64,000 bases of DNA from JADKIH01 sp031417555 (GTDB lineage: Bacteria; Bacteroidota; Bacteroidia; AKYH767-A; 2013-40CM-41-45): positions 33,330 through 97,329 of the forward strand of contig JANOVV010000072.1 of assembly GCA_031417555.1 (NCBI GenBank). Reading direction: 5' to 3'. The notes under the pieces are model-generated. The model was not told where the DNA came from. It made no database searches and worked only from the letters and a program-made list of their open reading frames with translations. Position numbers and translations under genes: made by a program. Position 1 is the stretch's first letter, and the number at the start of each line of letters is the position of its first letter. Shown here one piece after another: positions 9,814 through 19,172 of this stretch.

Positions 9814-10920
9814 ATGATCCTAAAAAAAATAATGTGGGTGTTGAATATCTTTGCAGCTATTGCACTTACATTGTCTTTTCTTGCCGCCTGGATAAGTCCG
9901 GAAACATTATGGTGGCTTGCTTTGTTTGGACTTGGATTTGAAATACTTTTTATAATAAATTTTTTATTTATAATATATTGGATCATAGTTAAGAATAAAC
10001 GATTTTTCCTTTCACTAATTTTAGTATTACTTGGTATTAGTAAAATATTTGGAATCGTTCAACTTAATTTCTCCCCTCAAAAAGAAGACGTATTAAAAGA
10101 TAAAGGATACATTAAAGTAATGACGTTCAATGTGCGATTGTTTGATCTTTATAATTGGTTTCACAATACGGAAACAAGACAACAAATTTTTGAGTTTTTA
10201 AGCAAAGAATCACCCGATATAATTTGTTTTCAGGAATTTTATACCTCCGATAAAAAAAATCCTTCGTTCAGAAATGAAGACACGTTAAAATACTATTTAC
10301 AGGCAAAATTTGCTCAGCTGGAATATACAGTAAGCTTACATAATACAGATCATTGGGGAATTGCCACTTTTAGTAAATATCCTATCATTAATAAAGAAGC
10401 TAAACATTTCGCAAAACGCGGTGGAAATATTTTTATCACGAGCGATATTAAAATCGGTAATGATACCATTCGAATCATAAATACACACCTTGAAAGTATT
10501 CATTTTGGATGGTCAGATTATAAATTTATTCAAAACCTGAATAATGATGATGTAGAACAAGATGAATTAAAAGGAAGTCTTAATATACTTCGCCGCTTAC
10601 GAAAAGCTTTTATTAAAAGAGCTATGCAAGTGGATGTCTTGCACGATTCAATTTCCGCAAGTCCTTATCCGATTATTGTTTGTGGAGATTTTAATGACAC
10701 TCCTTCTTCCTACACATATTCTATTTTAGCAGATGATCTCACCGATGCATTTAGAGAAAGCGGAAGCGGCATGGGAAAAACATATTCAGGGCCTTTTCCA
10801 TCTTTCCGGATTGATTATATTTTTCATGATAAAAGAATGTCTTCTTCCGCTTACCGAACGATAAGAGAAAAACTATCTGATCACTATCCGGTTTCTTGTA
10901 TGATTAAAATAACTAAATAA
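9814..10920 (+). CDS. Endonuclease/exonuclease/phosphatase-fold protein with membrane anchor
   Basis: Three N-terminal hydrophobic segments (about 5-25, 35-58 and 63-84) anchor a DNase I-like phosphoesterase domain. Family signatures appear in order: MTFNVRLF (Asn106), IICFQEFY (metal-binding Glu141), NTHLESI, VCGDFNDTPSS and SDHYPVS at the C-terminus. With this anchor the catalytic domain probably faces the periplasm. Bacteroidota genomes commonly carry such genes near rhomboids, and their substrate (nucleic acid or phospholipid head group) is unsettled. It lies 56 bp after the rhomboid pair on the same strand. Confidence 0.88.
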   Translation: MILKKIMWVLNIFAAIALTLSFLAAWISPETLWWLALFGLGFEILFIINFLFIIYWIIVKNKRFFLSLILVLLGISKIFGIVQLNFSPQKEDVLKDKGYIKVMTFNVRLFDLYNWFHNTETRQQIFEFLSKESPDIICFQEFYTSDKKNPSFRNEDTLKYYLQAKFAQLEYTVSLHNTDHWGIATFSKYPIINKEAKHFAKRGGNIFITSDIKIGNDTIRIINTHLESIHFGWSDYKFIQNLNNDDVEQDELKGSLNILRRLRKAFIKRAMQVDVLHDSISASPYPIIVCGDFNDTPSSYTYSILADDLTDAFRESGSGMGKTYSGPFPSFRIDYIFHDKRMSSSAYRTIREKLSDHYPVSCMIKITK

Positions 10921-10992
10921 CAAATATTTTATTTTCTTAAACAAAAATGTATTTTTACAGTCGATACTTATTGACAACTTAATTAATATAAA

Positions 10993-12672
10993 ATGAAAAA
11001 AATAATTGTAAATACTTTTTTTGCCTCACTCTTGTTATTATCAATGACGAATCAAGGTCAGACAACCAGACTTCAGGCCATTCATAATTGTCCGGATACT
11101 ATTGTTGATACTGTTGATGTATATTTAGATAATACATTACTTATTCCCGGCTTTGCATTTCAAAATGCTACTTCTTACATTGATGCTCCGGCAGGCTTAG
11201 CTTTTGATCTTGTGCTTACTTCCTTTGGAAAAGGTGATACCATAAATCCTCTTTTTCGAAAAACGTTTTTATTAGCCGACACCATTACCTATGTTGTTGT
11301 TGCAAGTGGCGAAGTTGGTAATCCCGGAATTAGTGGCTTCGATTTAAGGGCCTACTCCGGGCAAGAAACTTCAACGAATTCAGGTTTTACAGAAGTCAGT
11401 TTAAAATTTATCCATGGTGTTTATGATGCGCCTATGATTGATGTCTTTGAGACAGTAGTAAATGAAGCAGAAATTTTTTCAGATATAAGTTTCGGACAGG
11501 ATAGCGGCTATGTAAATTTGGATGCAACTGATTTAAATTTTCAGGTAAAAACTCAAAACGGACAAGTAGTTGGCGAGTACGATGCGAACTTTATTCCTTT
11601 TGAAGATAGCGCTATCATAGTTTTGGCAACCGGATTTTTAGATACTGCAAGCTCTGCAGGTATTGAACCATTTGGCTTAATTGCTGTTTTAGCAAATGGG
11701 AATGTACTTCATCTGCCTTCTAAAATAGTTACTCCTGCGCATCTACAAGTCATACATAATTGTGCTGCAACTGATGCTGCAACCGTAGATGTTTGGTTGA
11801 ATGCAGGCCCACAACCTTTGATTGATAATTTTAATTTCAGAACAGCAACGCCATTTATTGATGCTCCTGCGGGTACTTTGTTCGATATTTCAATTTGTCT
11901 GCCTAATAGTACAGATACTACCTCTGCCCTATTCAGACAAAGTTTTATTTTAGAAAGTAATAAAACATATATTATTATAGCTTCAGGAATTGCCGGTTCA
12001 GGAACATATAATCCAATGACACCTTTTTCACTTGATGTAATTCCTGATGCCCGCCAGGTCGCAGATATTTCTTCTAATGTTGACGTCATTGTTTGGCACG
12101 GTTCCACAGACGCTCCTTATGTAGATGTAGCAGAAACTCAAATTGGTTCAGGAACTGTTGTTGATAATATTTCATATGGTACCTATCAGGGCTATTTAGG
12201 TTTGCCACCCCAGAATTACGATTTAACTATTCAGGATTCATCAGGAACTACAAATTTAATTAGCTACGATGGTAATCTCACTTCATTCACCGGTCAGGCA
12301 ATAACTATCCTGGCAAGCGGGTTTCTTAATCCTGCAAATAATAATAACGGACCGGAATTTGGTTTATGGGTTGCCACTGCAGCCGGTGGAAACCTAATAC
12401 CTTTAAGCATAATTTTAGGTATTGATGAATTCAATAATGAAACTGAATTAACATTATTCCCGAATCCATCTCAGGAAAATATTAAACTCAACGGCGAATT
12501 TTCCGGAGGAAAATATTTTATCAGCAATATGAATGGTCAGGTCGTTAAAACTGGTCAATTTGGAAAATCTTCATCTCAAAACATAAATGTTTCTAATTTA
12601 AGTAATGGAATTTATCAAATTCAAATTACTATTGGTAAAAAGCAATTCAAAAAACTGTTTTCCAAGTTGTAA
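10993..12672 (+). CDS. Secreted DUF4397-repeat protein with T9SS type A sorting domain
   Basis: A signal peptide (residues 1-22) precedes two tandem DUF4397 regions. Each has two related halves: AIHNC and VIHNC openings near residues 30 and 253, and FIHGVYDAP and VWHGSTDAP segments near 137 and 370. The phrase YIDAPAG or FIDAPAG recurs. The last 75 residues form a type A sorting domain (LTLFPNPSQENIKL through SNGIYQIQI to the basic end). This sends the protein through the T9SS to the surface or medium. The DUF4397 function is not established. A hairpin terminator follows immediately, so this is a single-gene unit or the end of one. Confidence 0.9.
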   Translation: MKKIIVNTFFASLLLLSMTNQGQTTRLQAIHNCPDTIVDTVDVYLDNTLLIPGFAFQNATSYIDAPAGLAFDLVLTSFGKGDTINPLFRKTFLLADTITYVVVASGEVGNPGISGFDLRAYSGQETSTNSGFTEVSLKFIHGVYDAPMIDVFETVVNEAEIFSDISFGQDSGYVNLDATDLNFQVKTQNGQVVGEYDANFIPFEDSAIIVLATGFLDTASSAGIEPFGLIAVLANGNVLHLPSKIVTPAHLQVIHNCAATDAATVDVWLNAGPQPLIDNFNFRTATPFIDAPAGTLFDISICLPNSTDTTSALFRQSFILESNKTYIIIASGIAGSGTYNPMTPFSLDVIPDARQVADISSNVDVIVWHGSTDAPYVDVAETQIGSGTVVDNISYGTYQGYLGLPPQNYDLTIQDSSGTTNLISYDGNLTSFTGQAITILASGFLNPANNNNGPEFGLWVATAAGGNLIPLSIILGIDEFNNETELTLFPNPSQENIKLNGEFSGGKYFISNMNGQVVKTGQFGKSSSQNINVSNLSNGIYQIQITIGKKQFKKLFSKL

Positions 12673-12697
12673 TAATTGTTTTTTGTTGTGGTGTGTC

Positions 12698-12732
12698 GAA
12701 AAGGCCTTTTTAGAAATAAGAGGGCCTTTCGT
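12698..12732 (+). terminator. Rho-independent terminator after the DUF4397 gene
   Basis: An AAAAGGCC arm and a GGCCTTTC arm flank an AT-rich loop about 25 bases after the stop codon. T-rich DNA follows each arm, so it may act in both directions. Confidence 0.6.
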
Positions 12733-13127
12733 ATTTTGATAAGTATTTTTAAAATTAACTTTAAAGAATTTGTGAATTAAAATTGTTCAATTGAAACAGA
12801 AATTATATTAATAAAAAACAATCTTTTTTTACCCATATTAACAGGAAAAATATTTTTTTAAATTTAGAAAATCAGCCTGTTATTAACAATGTTCCATTAA
12901 TTTTACCTAAACCCTAATAAAATAAGCCTATTCAGGGCAAGAAAGTCGTTTTTTATAAGATATAAATTGTTATAAATTTTCGAAAAAATGGCATTATTAT
13001 TTTAAATATTTTAGTAACGTTGTTAAAAACTTTTATTGATTGATTCCGATTATAGGAAATGTGATACAATGCAATATGTTTGAATCTGTAAAAGTTAAAA
13101 ACCAAAAAAATAAATAGTAAAATAACC
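12733..13127. other. AT-rich intergenic stretch before the second T9SS cargo gene
   Basis: About 395 bases contain no convincing reading frame, RNA fold or repeat. The only recognisable element is TATGTTTG at 13075-13082, a match to the Bacteroidota -7 box TAnnTTTG, 45 bases ahead of the next ATG. No TTG box was seen at the usual distance. Confidence 0.5.
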
Positions 13128-15131
13128 ATGAAAAGAGCTCAAACCATTCGCCTAAAAACAACATTAAGGCGGGTTGCTATTGCTACGAGTTGTTTTTTTA
13201 TTTTGTCTATATGTATTATTGTAATTATAAATTTAGGCTCGAGAAAAGAAGCAAAAGCAGCCGGTACAGAAACTCTTACTTCTGGTGCTTTTATTATAAA
13301 TATGGGTATAATACCTCAGACCTATGCAAATGGACTTAAGCCTTATGGAATGATTTACGATTTAATTGTAAACTATAAAATTCCAATAAAATGGGTTATC
13401 AATCAATCTAAATCAAGGGACGGAGTTGATTTTACGTACAATGCAGTTAATTATAGTGGTGGTCCTTTTATCATTGAGTCTGAAAATATCTCTGCAACTA
13501 TTAGTGCTCGAATTACCTATTGGCAAGGCCAGGGGGTATCCGGTGTATATACAACAAGTTCTATATCTGTACCTGTTTATAGTACACTTACCGTTTTCCC
13601 TAAAGTGACTATTGATACCATATCTAATAGACAATCCATTATTACAGGTTATTACACCAATGCAGCAATTCCATCAACTGCTTATTTTCTAGGTTCTCCC
13701 TCTACCTTAAACGGCTGTGTTGATATATGGACAAATCCACACGGTGATCCGACTTGGGCAACACACAAAGACCTTTATAATTTTGTAACTGTTTATAAAT
13801 CCTGGGTCTGGGCTGGATGTCATTCTGTGAGTGTAATGGAAGGATGCAAAGACTTAGTAGCCCCTTTCCAACAATTAAATTTTCTCACTTCCAATGGATT
13901 GCAATGTTATAGCGGCGGCAAATGTGGACCTGCAATAACTGAATCACATGGTAATTCAACTGCCCCGTATACGTATTATTATCCTACAGACCCTGTTATG
14001 CAATTTATGAGCGATATGCATCAAGCTGCATCGAGTGGTTCAGAAGACTGGTATATTCCTACAACCACTGGCCAATGGAATACTAATACCAAACAGCTCG
14101 TTAATACAAGTGATGGCTCTGGATCACGCAAGGGAGTAAAGTTGGTTTACGGACCTGCATATGGCGATGTTAACAATGGATATGTTATGTATGAAAGTGG
14201 ACATGATCTTGATGGAGGTGGTACTACAGCGCAAAAAGTTAGTGCTCAGCGCGCTTATTTTAACTTTCTTTTATTAGGGGGCATTTCAAAATCGTTAACA
14301 GTTACATCAACTGTTCCTGCAACCGCCAGTTCAAGAGATAAGGTTGATATTTCAGCTACAGCTACTGGCGGGGGAGGCTCGTATACTTATAAGTGGACTA
14401 GTTTACTAGGTGCTGTATTTGCTTCGTCAACTCAGGCTGTAACAAAATATCATGTTCCTAATGTTAGTACTGAAACTACGGATATAATTACTATAACAGC
14501 AACAGATAATTGCAACAGACAGAATTTCACAAAAAAAACTATTGCAGTAGTTCCATCTTCCTTACCTATAAAACTAAAATCTTTTAAAGTCAACAATTCA
14601 AATAAAGGTGTTATTGTAGAATGGTCTACAGCATCAGAAATAAACAATGATTTTTTCAGTGTTCAGCGTTCTCTTGATGGATTTAATTTTATTGAATTGG
14701 GTAGAGTACGTGGCGCAGGAAACAGTACTATTTTATTAGATTATTCATTTACCGACGAGCACCCTTACCACGGAACTTCTTACTATCGATTAAAGCAAAC
14801 TGATTATGATGGTAAATCGGAAACTTTTAACATTGTATCAGTTAATTTAAAAGAAAAACTAAGTAATATTAATGAAGTTCATATTTATCCAAATCCTTTC
14901 AGCGATTCTTTCACTGCTGAATTTGAATCGATCGATAAAAAAGAAATACAGATTCAGTTATTAAGTTTGAGCGGTGTAATTATTTACAATGAGTCTATGG
15001 TGATAGATGAAGGTAAAAACTCTTTTCACTTTACCACTCCCGATAATATGAAAACCGGTATTTATATTTTCAGGGTTTTAAATGGTTCGTCTGTTTTAGC
15101 TAATGAAAAGGTTTATTGCAGGAGGAATTAG
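13128..15131 (+). CDS. Large secreted protein of unknown function with T9SS type A sorting domain
   Basis: A membrane-spanning or signal segment (about 17-37) leads into a roughly 350-residue N-terminal domain that I do not recognise by function. It opens with TLTSGAFIINMGIIPQTYA and NGLKPYGMIYDLIVNYKIP, and contains WVWAGCHSVSVMEGC (Cys231-His232), a nucleophile-like turn. A PKD-like Ig segment follows (about 390-475), then a SLPIKLKSFKV linker domain common before sorting signals. The end is a type A sorting domain (IYPNPFSDSFTAEF through KTGIYIFRV). A glutamine-amidotransferase-like or cysteine-hydrolase fold is possible for the N-terminal domain but is only a guess from the GCH turn. A seven-base tandem array follows the stop codon. 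Confidence 0.85.
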   Translation: MKRAQTIRLKTTLRRVAIATSCFFILSICIIVIINLGSRKEAKAAGTETLTSGAFIINMGIIPQTYANGLKPYGMIYDLIVNYKIPIKWVINQSKSRDGVDFTYNAVNYSGGPFIIESENISATISARITYWQGQGVSGVYTTSSISVPVYSTLTVFPKVTIDTISNRQSIITGYYTNAAIPSTAYFLGSPSTLNGCVDIWTNPHGDPTWATHKDLYNFVTVYKSWVWAGCHSVSVMEGCKDLVAPFQQLNFLTSNGLQCYSGGKCGPAITESHGNSTAPYTYYYPTDPVMQFMSDMHQAASSGSEDWYIPTTTGQWNTNTKQLVNTSDGSGSRKGVKLVYGPAYGDVNNGYVMYESGHDLDGGGTTAQKVSAQRAYFNFLLLGGISKSLTVTSTVPATASSRDKVDISATATGGGGSYTYKWTSLLGAVFASSTQAVTKYHVPNVSTETTDIITITATDNCNRQNFTKKTIAVVPSSLPIKLKSFKVNNSNKGVIVEWSTASEINNDFFSVQRSLDGFNFIELGRVRGAGNSTILLDYSFTDEHPYHGTSYYRLKQTDYDGKSETFNIVSVNLKEKLSNINEVHIYPNPFSDSFTAEFESIDKKEIQIQLLSLSGVIIYNESMVIDEGKNSFHFTTPDNMKTGIYIFRVLNGSSVLANEKVYCRRN

Positions 15132-15135
15132 GTAG

Positions 15136-15189
15136 AGTATCAAGTATCAAGTATCAAGTATCAAGTATCAAGTATCAAGTATCAAGTAT
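15136..15189. repeat. Perfect 7-bp tandem repeat, AGTATCA x 7.7
   Basis: The unit AGTATCA (equivalently TATCAAG) repeats without a single mismatch for 54 bases, starting five bases after the T9SS gene stop codon. It is the only perfect member of the window's heptamer arrays, so it is either young or subject to slippage. Confidence 0.95.
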
Positions 15190-15270
15190 TTTATTTAAAA
15201 AATTTTTTTAGGTTTATATTGGTATTTTTAATGATTTTTTCTTTTTTCATTAAAATATCAGAATAAAAAC

Positions 15271-15278
15271 TATTTTTG
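15271..15278 (+). promoter_or_regulatory. Probable -7 box of the mscL promoter
   Basis: TATTTTTG followed by CC fits TAnnTTTG, 40 bases ahead of the mscL ATG. The upstream -33 position reads ATT and not TTG, so the match is partial. Confidence 0.5.
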
Positions 15279-15317
15279 CCGACTTAATCGGAAAAAAATT
15301 CCATAAAACTTAAAAAA

Positions 15318-15734
15318 ATGTCATTTACATCAGAATTTAAAGAATTTGTTTCGAAAGGAAACGTAGTCGATTTAGCAGTCGGTGTTGTTATCGGAGCTGC
15401 TTTTGGAAAAATTGTCACTTCGTTAGTTGAAGATATATTAATGCCGCCGATAGGACTAATTATAGGTGGGGTAAATTTTGCAGATCTTAAAATGGTAATT
15501 AAGAGTGCAACTGTCGATGCTGCCGGTGTAGTAGTACCAGCTGTAAGCATTAATTACGGAAACTTTATTCAAGTAGCAATTAGCTTCATTATCGTTGCGC
15601 TTGCTATTTTTGTATTCGTAGTTAAGCCAATGAATTCAATGAAAAAGAAACAAGCCGCTGCTCCTGCTACTCCACCTGCACCAACAAAGCAAGAAGTTCT
15701 ACTTTCTGAAATCAGAGATTTGCTTAGAAAATAA
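15318..15734 (+). CDS. mscL: Large-conductance mechanosensitive channel MscL
   Basis: MscL is a homopentameric inner-membrane safety valve that opens on hypo-osmotic shock. The protein has 138 residues, the usual length. The N-terminal amphipathic helix (SFTSEFKEFVSKGNVVDLAVG) leads into pore helix TM1 with the glycine-rich GVVIGAAFGKIV gate. A periplasmic loop follows, then TM2 (about 80-100) and a Pro/Ala-rich linker ending in the C-terminal helix EVLLSEIRDLL. It has its own likely promoter and a strong terminator, so it is probably monocistronic. Confidence 0.97.
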   Translation: MSFTSEFKEFVSKGNVVDLAVGVVIGAAFGKIVTSLVEDILMPPIGLIIGGVNFADLKMVIKSATVDAAGVVVPAVSINYGNFIQVAISFIIVALAIFVFVVKPMNSMKKKQAAAPATPPAPTKQEVLLSEIRDLLRK

Positions 15735-15776
15735 TTTCAGCTGTTAAATAATACTATTTTATTATTAATAAATATC

Positions 15777-15807
15777 AAAAAGGTCTGTCTTTCGACAGGC
15801 CTTTTTT
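15777..15807 (+). terminator. Rho-independent terminator of mscL
   Basis: The stem pairs AAAAAGGTCTGTC with GACAGGCCTTTTTT across a TTTC loop, with one G-T wobble, and ends in a T tract. It starts 43 bases after the mscL stop codon. Confidence 0.85.
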
Positions 15808-15874
15808 AATTCAACGAAACTGTTTGAAATTGAAAAGATAAAAATTAATTTTACATTTTATAAATCAAAATGAT

Positions 15875-16576
15875 ATGCTCGAAAATTTACCGCAATACAT
15901 TTCTTTGGTTTTTAGCTTCACCACAATTGTTACTCTATTTTTTTTCTTTCTAATAATCTTTAATTCAAAAGATTTTTCTTCCAAATTAAATGTGATTATT
16001 TTGGCATTAACGCTTTGGTTAATTCTTCAAATGATCTTATCATTTTTTAATTTTTATAATTCAAACACACAGTCTTTTCCTCCCCGATTTCTTTTATTGA
16101 TTTTACCTCCATTTTTAACAATAATACTATTATTCTTTACCCCAGCAGGAAAAAATTTTATTGATAGCCTTCCATTAGTATATCTGACACTGTTAAACAT
16201 CGTCAGAATTCCAGTCGAAATAGTACTCTATTGGCTATTCCTAAATAAAACAGTTCCTGAAATAATGACCTTCCATGGAAATAATTTTGATATATTCTCA
16301 GGAATAACTGCTCCAATTATTGCCTATTTTGGCATCCATAAAAAATTCTTCAATAAAAAAATAATCTTAACATGGAATTTTATTGCATTGGCCCTTTTAT
16401 TAAATATCGTAATTACTGCAATTTTCTCCGCGCCGTTTCCATTTCAGAAATTTGCTTTTGAACAGCCAAATATTGCTGTCTTGTATTTTCCTTTTAGCTG
16501 GTTGCCGGGATTTATTGTACCTGTCGTTCTGTTTACCCACCTTGCCTCCATCAGAATATTAATAAAGGAAAAATAA
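15875..16576 (+). CDS. Hypothetical polytopic membrane protein
   Basis: I do not recognise this 233-residue protein. About seven hydrophobic segments cover most of its length, with very short loops and few charges. Conserved-looking polar features include an RIPVE segment in the fourth helix region and SAPFPFQKFAFEQP in a loop before the last helix, and the tail is basic (RILIKEK). It sits alone between the mscL terminator and a hydrolase gene. Its strand and 154-bp downstream gap give no strong operon link. Confidence 0.7.
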   Translation: MLENLPQYISLVFSFTTIVTLFFFFLIIFNSKDFSSKLNVIILALTLWLILQMILSFFNFYNSNTQSFPPRFLLLILPPFLTIILLFFTPAGKNFIDSLPLVYLTLLNIVRIPVEIVLYWLFLNKTVPEIMTFHGNNFDIFSGITAPIIAYFGIHKKFFNKKIILTWNFIALALLLNIVITAIFSAPFPFQKFAFEQPNIAVLYFPFSWLPGFIVPVVLFTHLASIRILIKEK

Positions 16577-16730
16577 AGCAATTTTCATATTTCAAGACTC
16601 AATTATTATTGTTTTTAGAGAAATTTTTTCACTCACGAAGCATGCAGAAAATAATTTATTACAATTATTTAAGTATGCATTCAAGAAATTTTAATTAGTT
16701 TTATATATTATTGGAATAAAATTTAAAACA

Positions 16731-17684
16731 ATGAAAACTCATAAATTCCCTCGGCTTATTTTAATATTACTTTTGTTTTTTTCTTTTACAAATTGCAAAC
16801 AACAAAATACTCTTAAACCAAAAGAAGGATTCATAACAGTTAAAGGCGGCAAAGTTTGGTATAAAATAGTTGGCGAAGGTGTTAAAACTCCAATTTTGTT
16901 ATTGCACGGAGGCCCCGGTGTTCCAAGTTTCTACCTAAATCCATTAACCGCTTTAGGAAAAGACAGGCCCGTTATATTTCTTGATCAACTAGGCTGCGGC
17001 CGATCGGATAAAATTACCGATACTACTCTTATGACCGTTGAAAATTTTGTAGATCAAATCAAACAAATCAAAGATTCACTTGGTATAAAGGATTTTTATC
17101 TCTACGGACAATCATGGGGCACCATGTTAGGAACTGATTACTATTTGAAATACCCAGACGGAATAAAAGCAATCATTTTTAGTAGCCCGGCCATCAGTAT
17201 TCCAATGTGGCTGCAAGATGCCGATACACTTATATCTACATTACCGGATTCTATTCAAAATGCTATTCGAACGAATGAGCAAAATAAAACCTACGATTCA
17301 CCCGACTATCAAAATGCAATTTTAGTGTATTACCAACATTTTCTTGCACGGAAGCTACCGTGGTCATCAGATATCGACAGCGCCTTCATGTTAATGGGTG
17401 CCAATGTTTACAATTTTATGGGAGGGCCAAGCGAATTTACTATGACCGGCACATTGAAAGATTATGATCGCACCAATCGATTAAACGAAATAAAAGTACC
17501 TACTCTATTTATAACCGGTGAATTTGATGAGGCACGACCTTCAACCGTAAAATACTACCAGAGCCTCGTTCCCGGAGCTCAATTTGAACTTATAGAAAAC
17601 GCAGGACATTTAACGATGCAGGATAATCCGGATAAAAATTTAAAAATAATCACTGATTTTATTAATAGTATCGAAAATCATTAA
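16731..17684 (+). CDS. Alpha/beta hydrolase lipoprotein, proline iminopeptidase-like (peptidase S33)
   Basis: A lipoprotein signal ends at Cys22 (FFSFTNC), so the enzyme is anchored in the envelope. The fold is the alpha/beta hydrolase of the prolyl iminopeptidase family: oxyanion loop LLLHGGPGVPS, then DQLGCGRSDK, nucleophile Ser128 in YGQSWGTMLG, acid residue in FITGEFDEARP and His in ENAGHLTMQD. These proteins release N-terminal proline or other residues from small peptides, but the lipoprotein form could have a different substrate. The length of 317 residues is normal. Confidence 0.9.
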   Translation: MKTHKFPRLILILLLFFSFTNCKQQNTLKPKEGFITVKGGKVWYKIVGEGVKTPILLLHGGPGVPSFYLNPLTALGKDRPVIFLDQLGCGRSDKITDTTLMTVENFVDQIKQIKDSLGIKDFYLYGQSWGTMLGTDYYLKYPDGIKAIIFSSPAISIPMWLQDADTLISTLPDSIQNAIRTNEQNKTYDSPDYQNAILVYYQHFLARKLPWSSDIDSAFMLMGANVYNFMGGPSEFTMTGTLKDYDRTNRLNEIKVPTLFITGEFDEARPSTVKYYQSLVPGAQFELIENAGHLTMQDNPDKNLKIITDFINSIENH

Positions 17685-17760
17685 AATTTAAAAAAGTCTA
17701 TCTTTCATTGCATAAAAAAATATATTTACACTCATTACTTTCTTTTCATTACAACACAAT

Positions 17761-17862
17761 TTTGCCGATGATCTGATTAACAGAAGAGCAAAAATATGGT
17801 TTGAAGAAATTCCTTCATTTAGACTTCATAAACCATGGTTCAAATTTTTGAATCAATGTTAG
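17761..17862 (+). pseudogene. Possible 3' gene remnant
   Basis: An open stretch ends in TAG at 17860. It encodes a protein-like tail with a balanced mix of residues (FADDLINRRAKIWFEE, then HKPWFKFLNQC). There is no start codon, and the frame is closed about 50 bases upstream. It could be the remaining end of a lost gene or chance. I do not recognise the family. Confidence 0.2.
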
Positions 17863-17918
17863 GATTTAGTTTAGCTATTGATTATTAATCTATCTTTGAA
17901 ATAAATTTTTACAATTTC

Positions 17919-19172
17919 GTGTTTAATAAAATAGCAATACATAGATTTTTAATATTTATTGTTTTAGTTGTACTTAATATTATTCAAACAAAAGTAGAAT
18001 GTCAGACATTAGAATTGTACATTAAGACAGGAATTAAAAATAGTCCGCTTTTAAAAAATTTTAACAACCAGTTATTATCCTTCGGCATTGACAGTTCAAT
18101 TATTAAAGCAGGCAGAAAACCAGTTATAAATCTTTCATCTCAGGCAATATATGCTCCTTCATCAAAAGATTTCGGTTACGATTATGCAATTACCAATGGT
18201 GGAAATTATTCTGCTTTACTGAACGTTACACAACCAATCCTTTATAATCAAATTAATAGAGCAAGATTACAAGCTCTTTCTGTTTCTGGTCAATCGCTAC
18301 TGGCAAATATTAAAATTTCCGAAAATGATTTAAAAAAAAATATTACAGAACATTTCCTGACAGCATTTGCAGATTACAGCAGGATTCAATCCTATAAAAC
18401 CATATTAAAACTTTTACAAGATCAACAATTGCTTTTAAAACAATTGGTCAACAATGGAGTTTATCTGGCAACAGATATCATAAATCTTATACTTTCTATA
18501 AAATCGCAGGAGATTTCTATTAAGCAAGCTTTTATTCAATATAAAAACGATTTAGGAACTCTGAATTTTATTTGTGGAATAACGGATACATCAACAATAA
18601 TTTTACAAAACCCTCAAATCGTATTACAAAATGACTTCAACATAAATAATTCACCATTGATGATGCAATTTAGAATCGATAGCTTGAGGAATATTACCGA
18701 TAAATTTTTAATTGATGTCAATTACAAACCACACCTAAATAGCTTCGCTGACGTCGGTTTCAATGCAATTATACCTAAAAATATTCCGGACAATTTCGGT
18801 GGAAGTATTGGTTTAAATTTTACAATACCCATTTATGATGGACGACAGCGGCAATTGCAGCATAATAAAATTACTTTAAATGAGAACACAAGAATAAATC
18901 AAATTGAATTTTATAATAAACAATTTAACCAGCAACGAATTCAGCTAACTGAACAATTGAAATTAACAGATGATTTAATTTCAGAAATCAAAAACCAGAT
19001 TTCTGATCAAAAACATCTTATAAACTTATACCAGATAGAAATAGAAAAGGGGCTCGCGAGAGTTATCGACTTTCTTACATTGGTAAATAACTACTCATTA
19101 ACTGTAATCAATTTAACACTATCTGAAATCGATAGGATGCAAATAATCAATCAAATGAATTATATGAAATGA
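17919..19172 (+). CDS. TolC-family outer membrane efflux protein
   Basis: This is the outer membrane component of a three-gene RND operon. It has 417 residues with a signal peptide (hydrophobic about 9-24, cleavage near VECQ). Family features are ELYIKTGIKNSPLLKN near the N-terminus, the beta-strand FGGSIGLNFTIPIYDGRQR and long Gln-rich helices. The GTG at 17919 is the best start, since it puts the signal peptide at the N-terminus. The stop overlaps the adaptor start by four bases (ATGA), indicating translational coupling. It is much diverged from the TolC protein at 2054-3358. Confidence 0.88.
   Translation: MFNKIAIHRFLIFIVLVVLNIIQTKVECQTLELYIKTGIKNSPLLKNFNNQLLSFGIDSSIIKAGRKPVINLSSQAIYAPSSKDFGYDYAITNGGNYSALLNVTQPILYNQINRARLQALSVSGQSLLANIKISENDLKKNITEHFLTAFADYSRIQSYKTILKLLQDQQLLLKQLVNNGVYLATDIINLILSIKSQEISIKQAFIQYKNDLGTLNFICGITDTSTIILQNPQIVLQNDFNINNSPLMMQFRIDSLRNITDKFLIDVNYKPHLNSFADVGFNAIIPKNIPDNFGGSIGLNFTIPIYDGRQRQLQHNKITLNENTRINQIEFYNKQFNQQRIQLTEQLKLTDDLISEIKNQISDQKHLINLYQIEIEKGLARVIDFLTLVNNYSLTVINLTLSEIDRMQIINQMNYMK

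Noticed and set aside
11709..12107. Minus-strand open frame inside the DUF4397 gene
   Set aside because: It mirrors a coding repeat region and shows no family features.
15136..15189. CRISPR array
   Set aside because: The unit is only 7 bp with no spacers.
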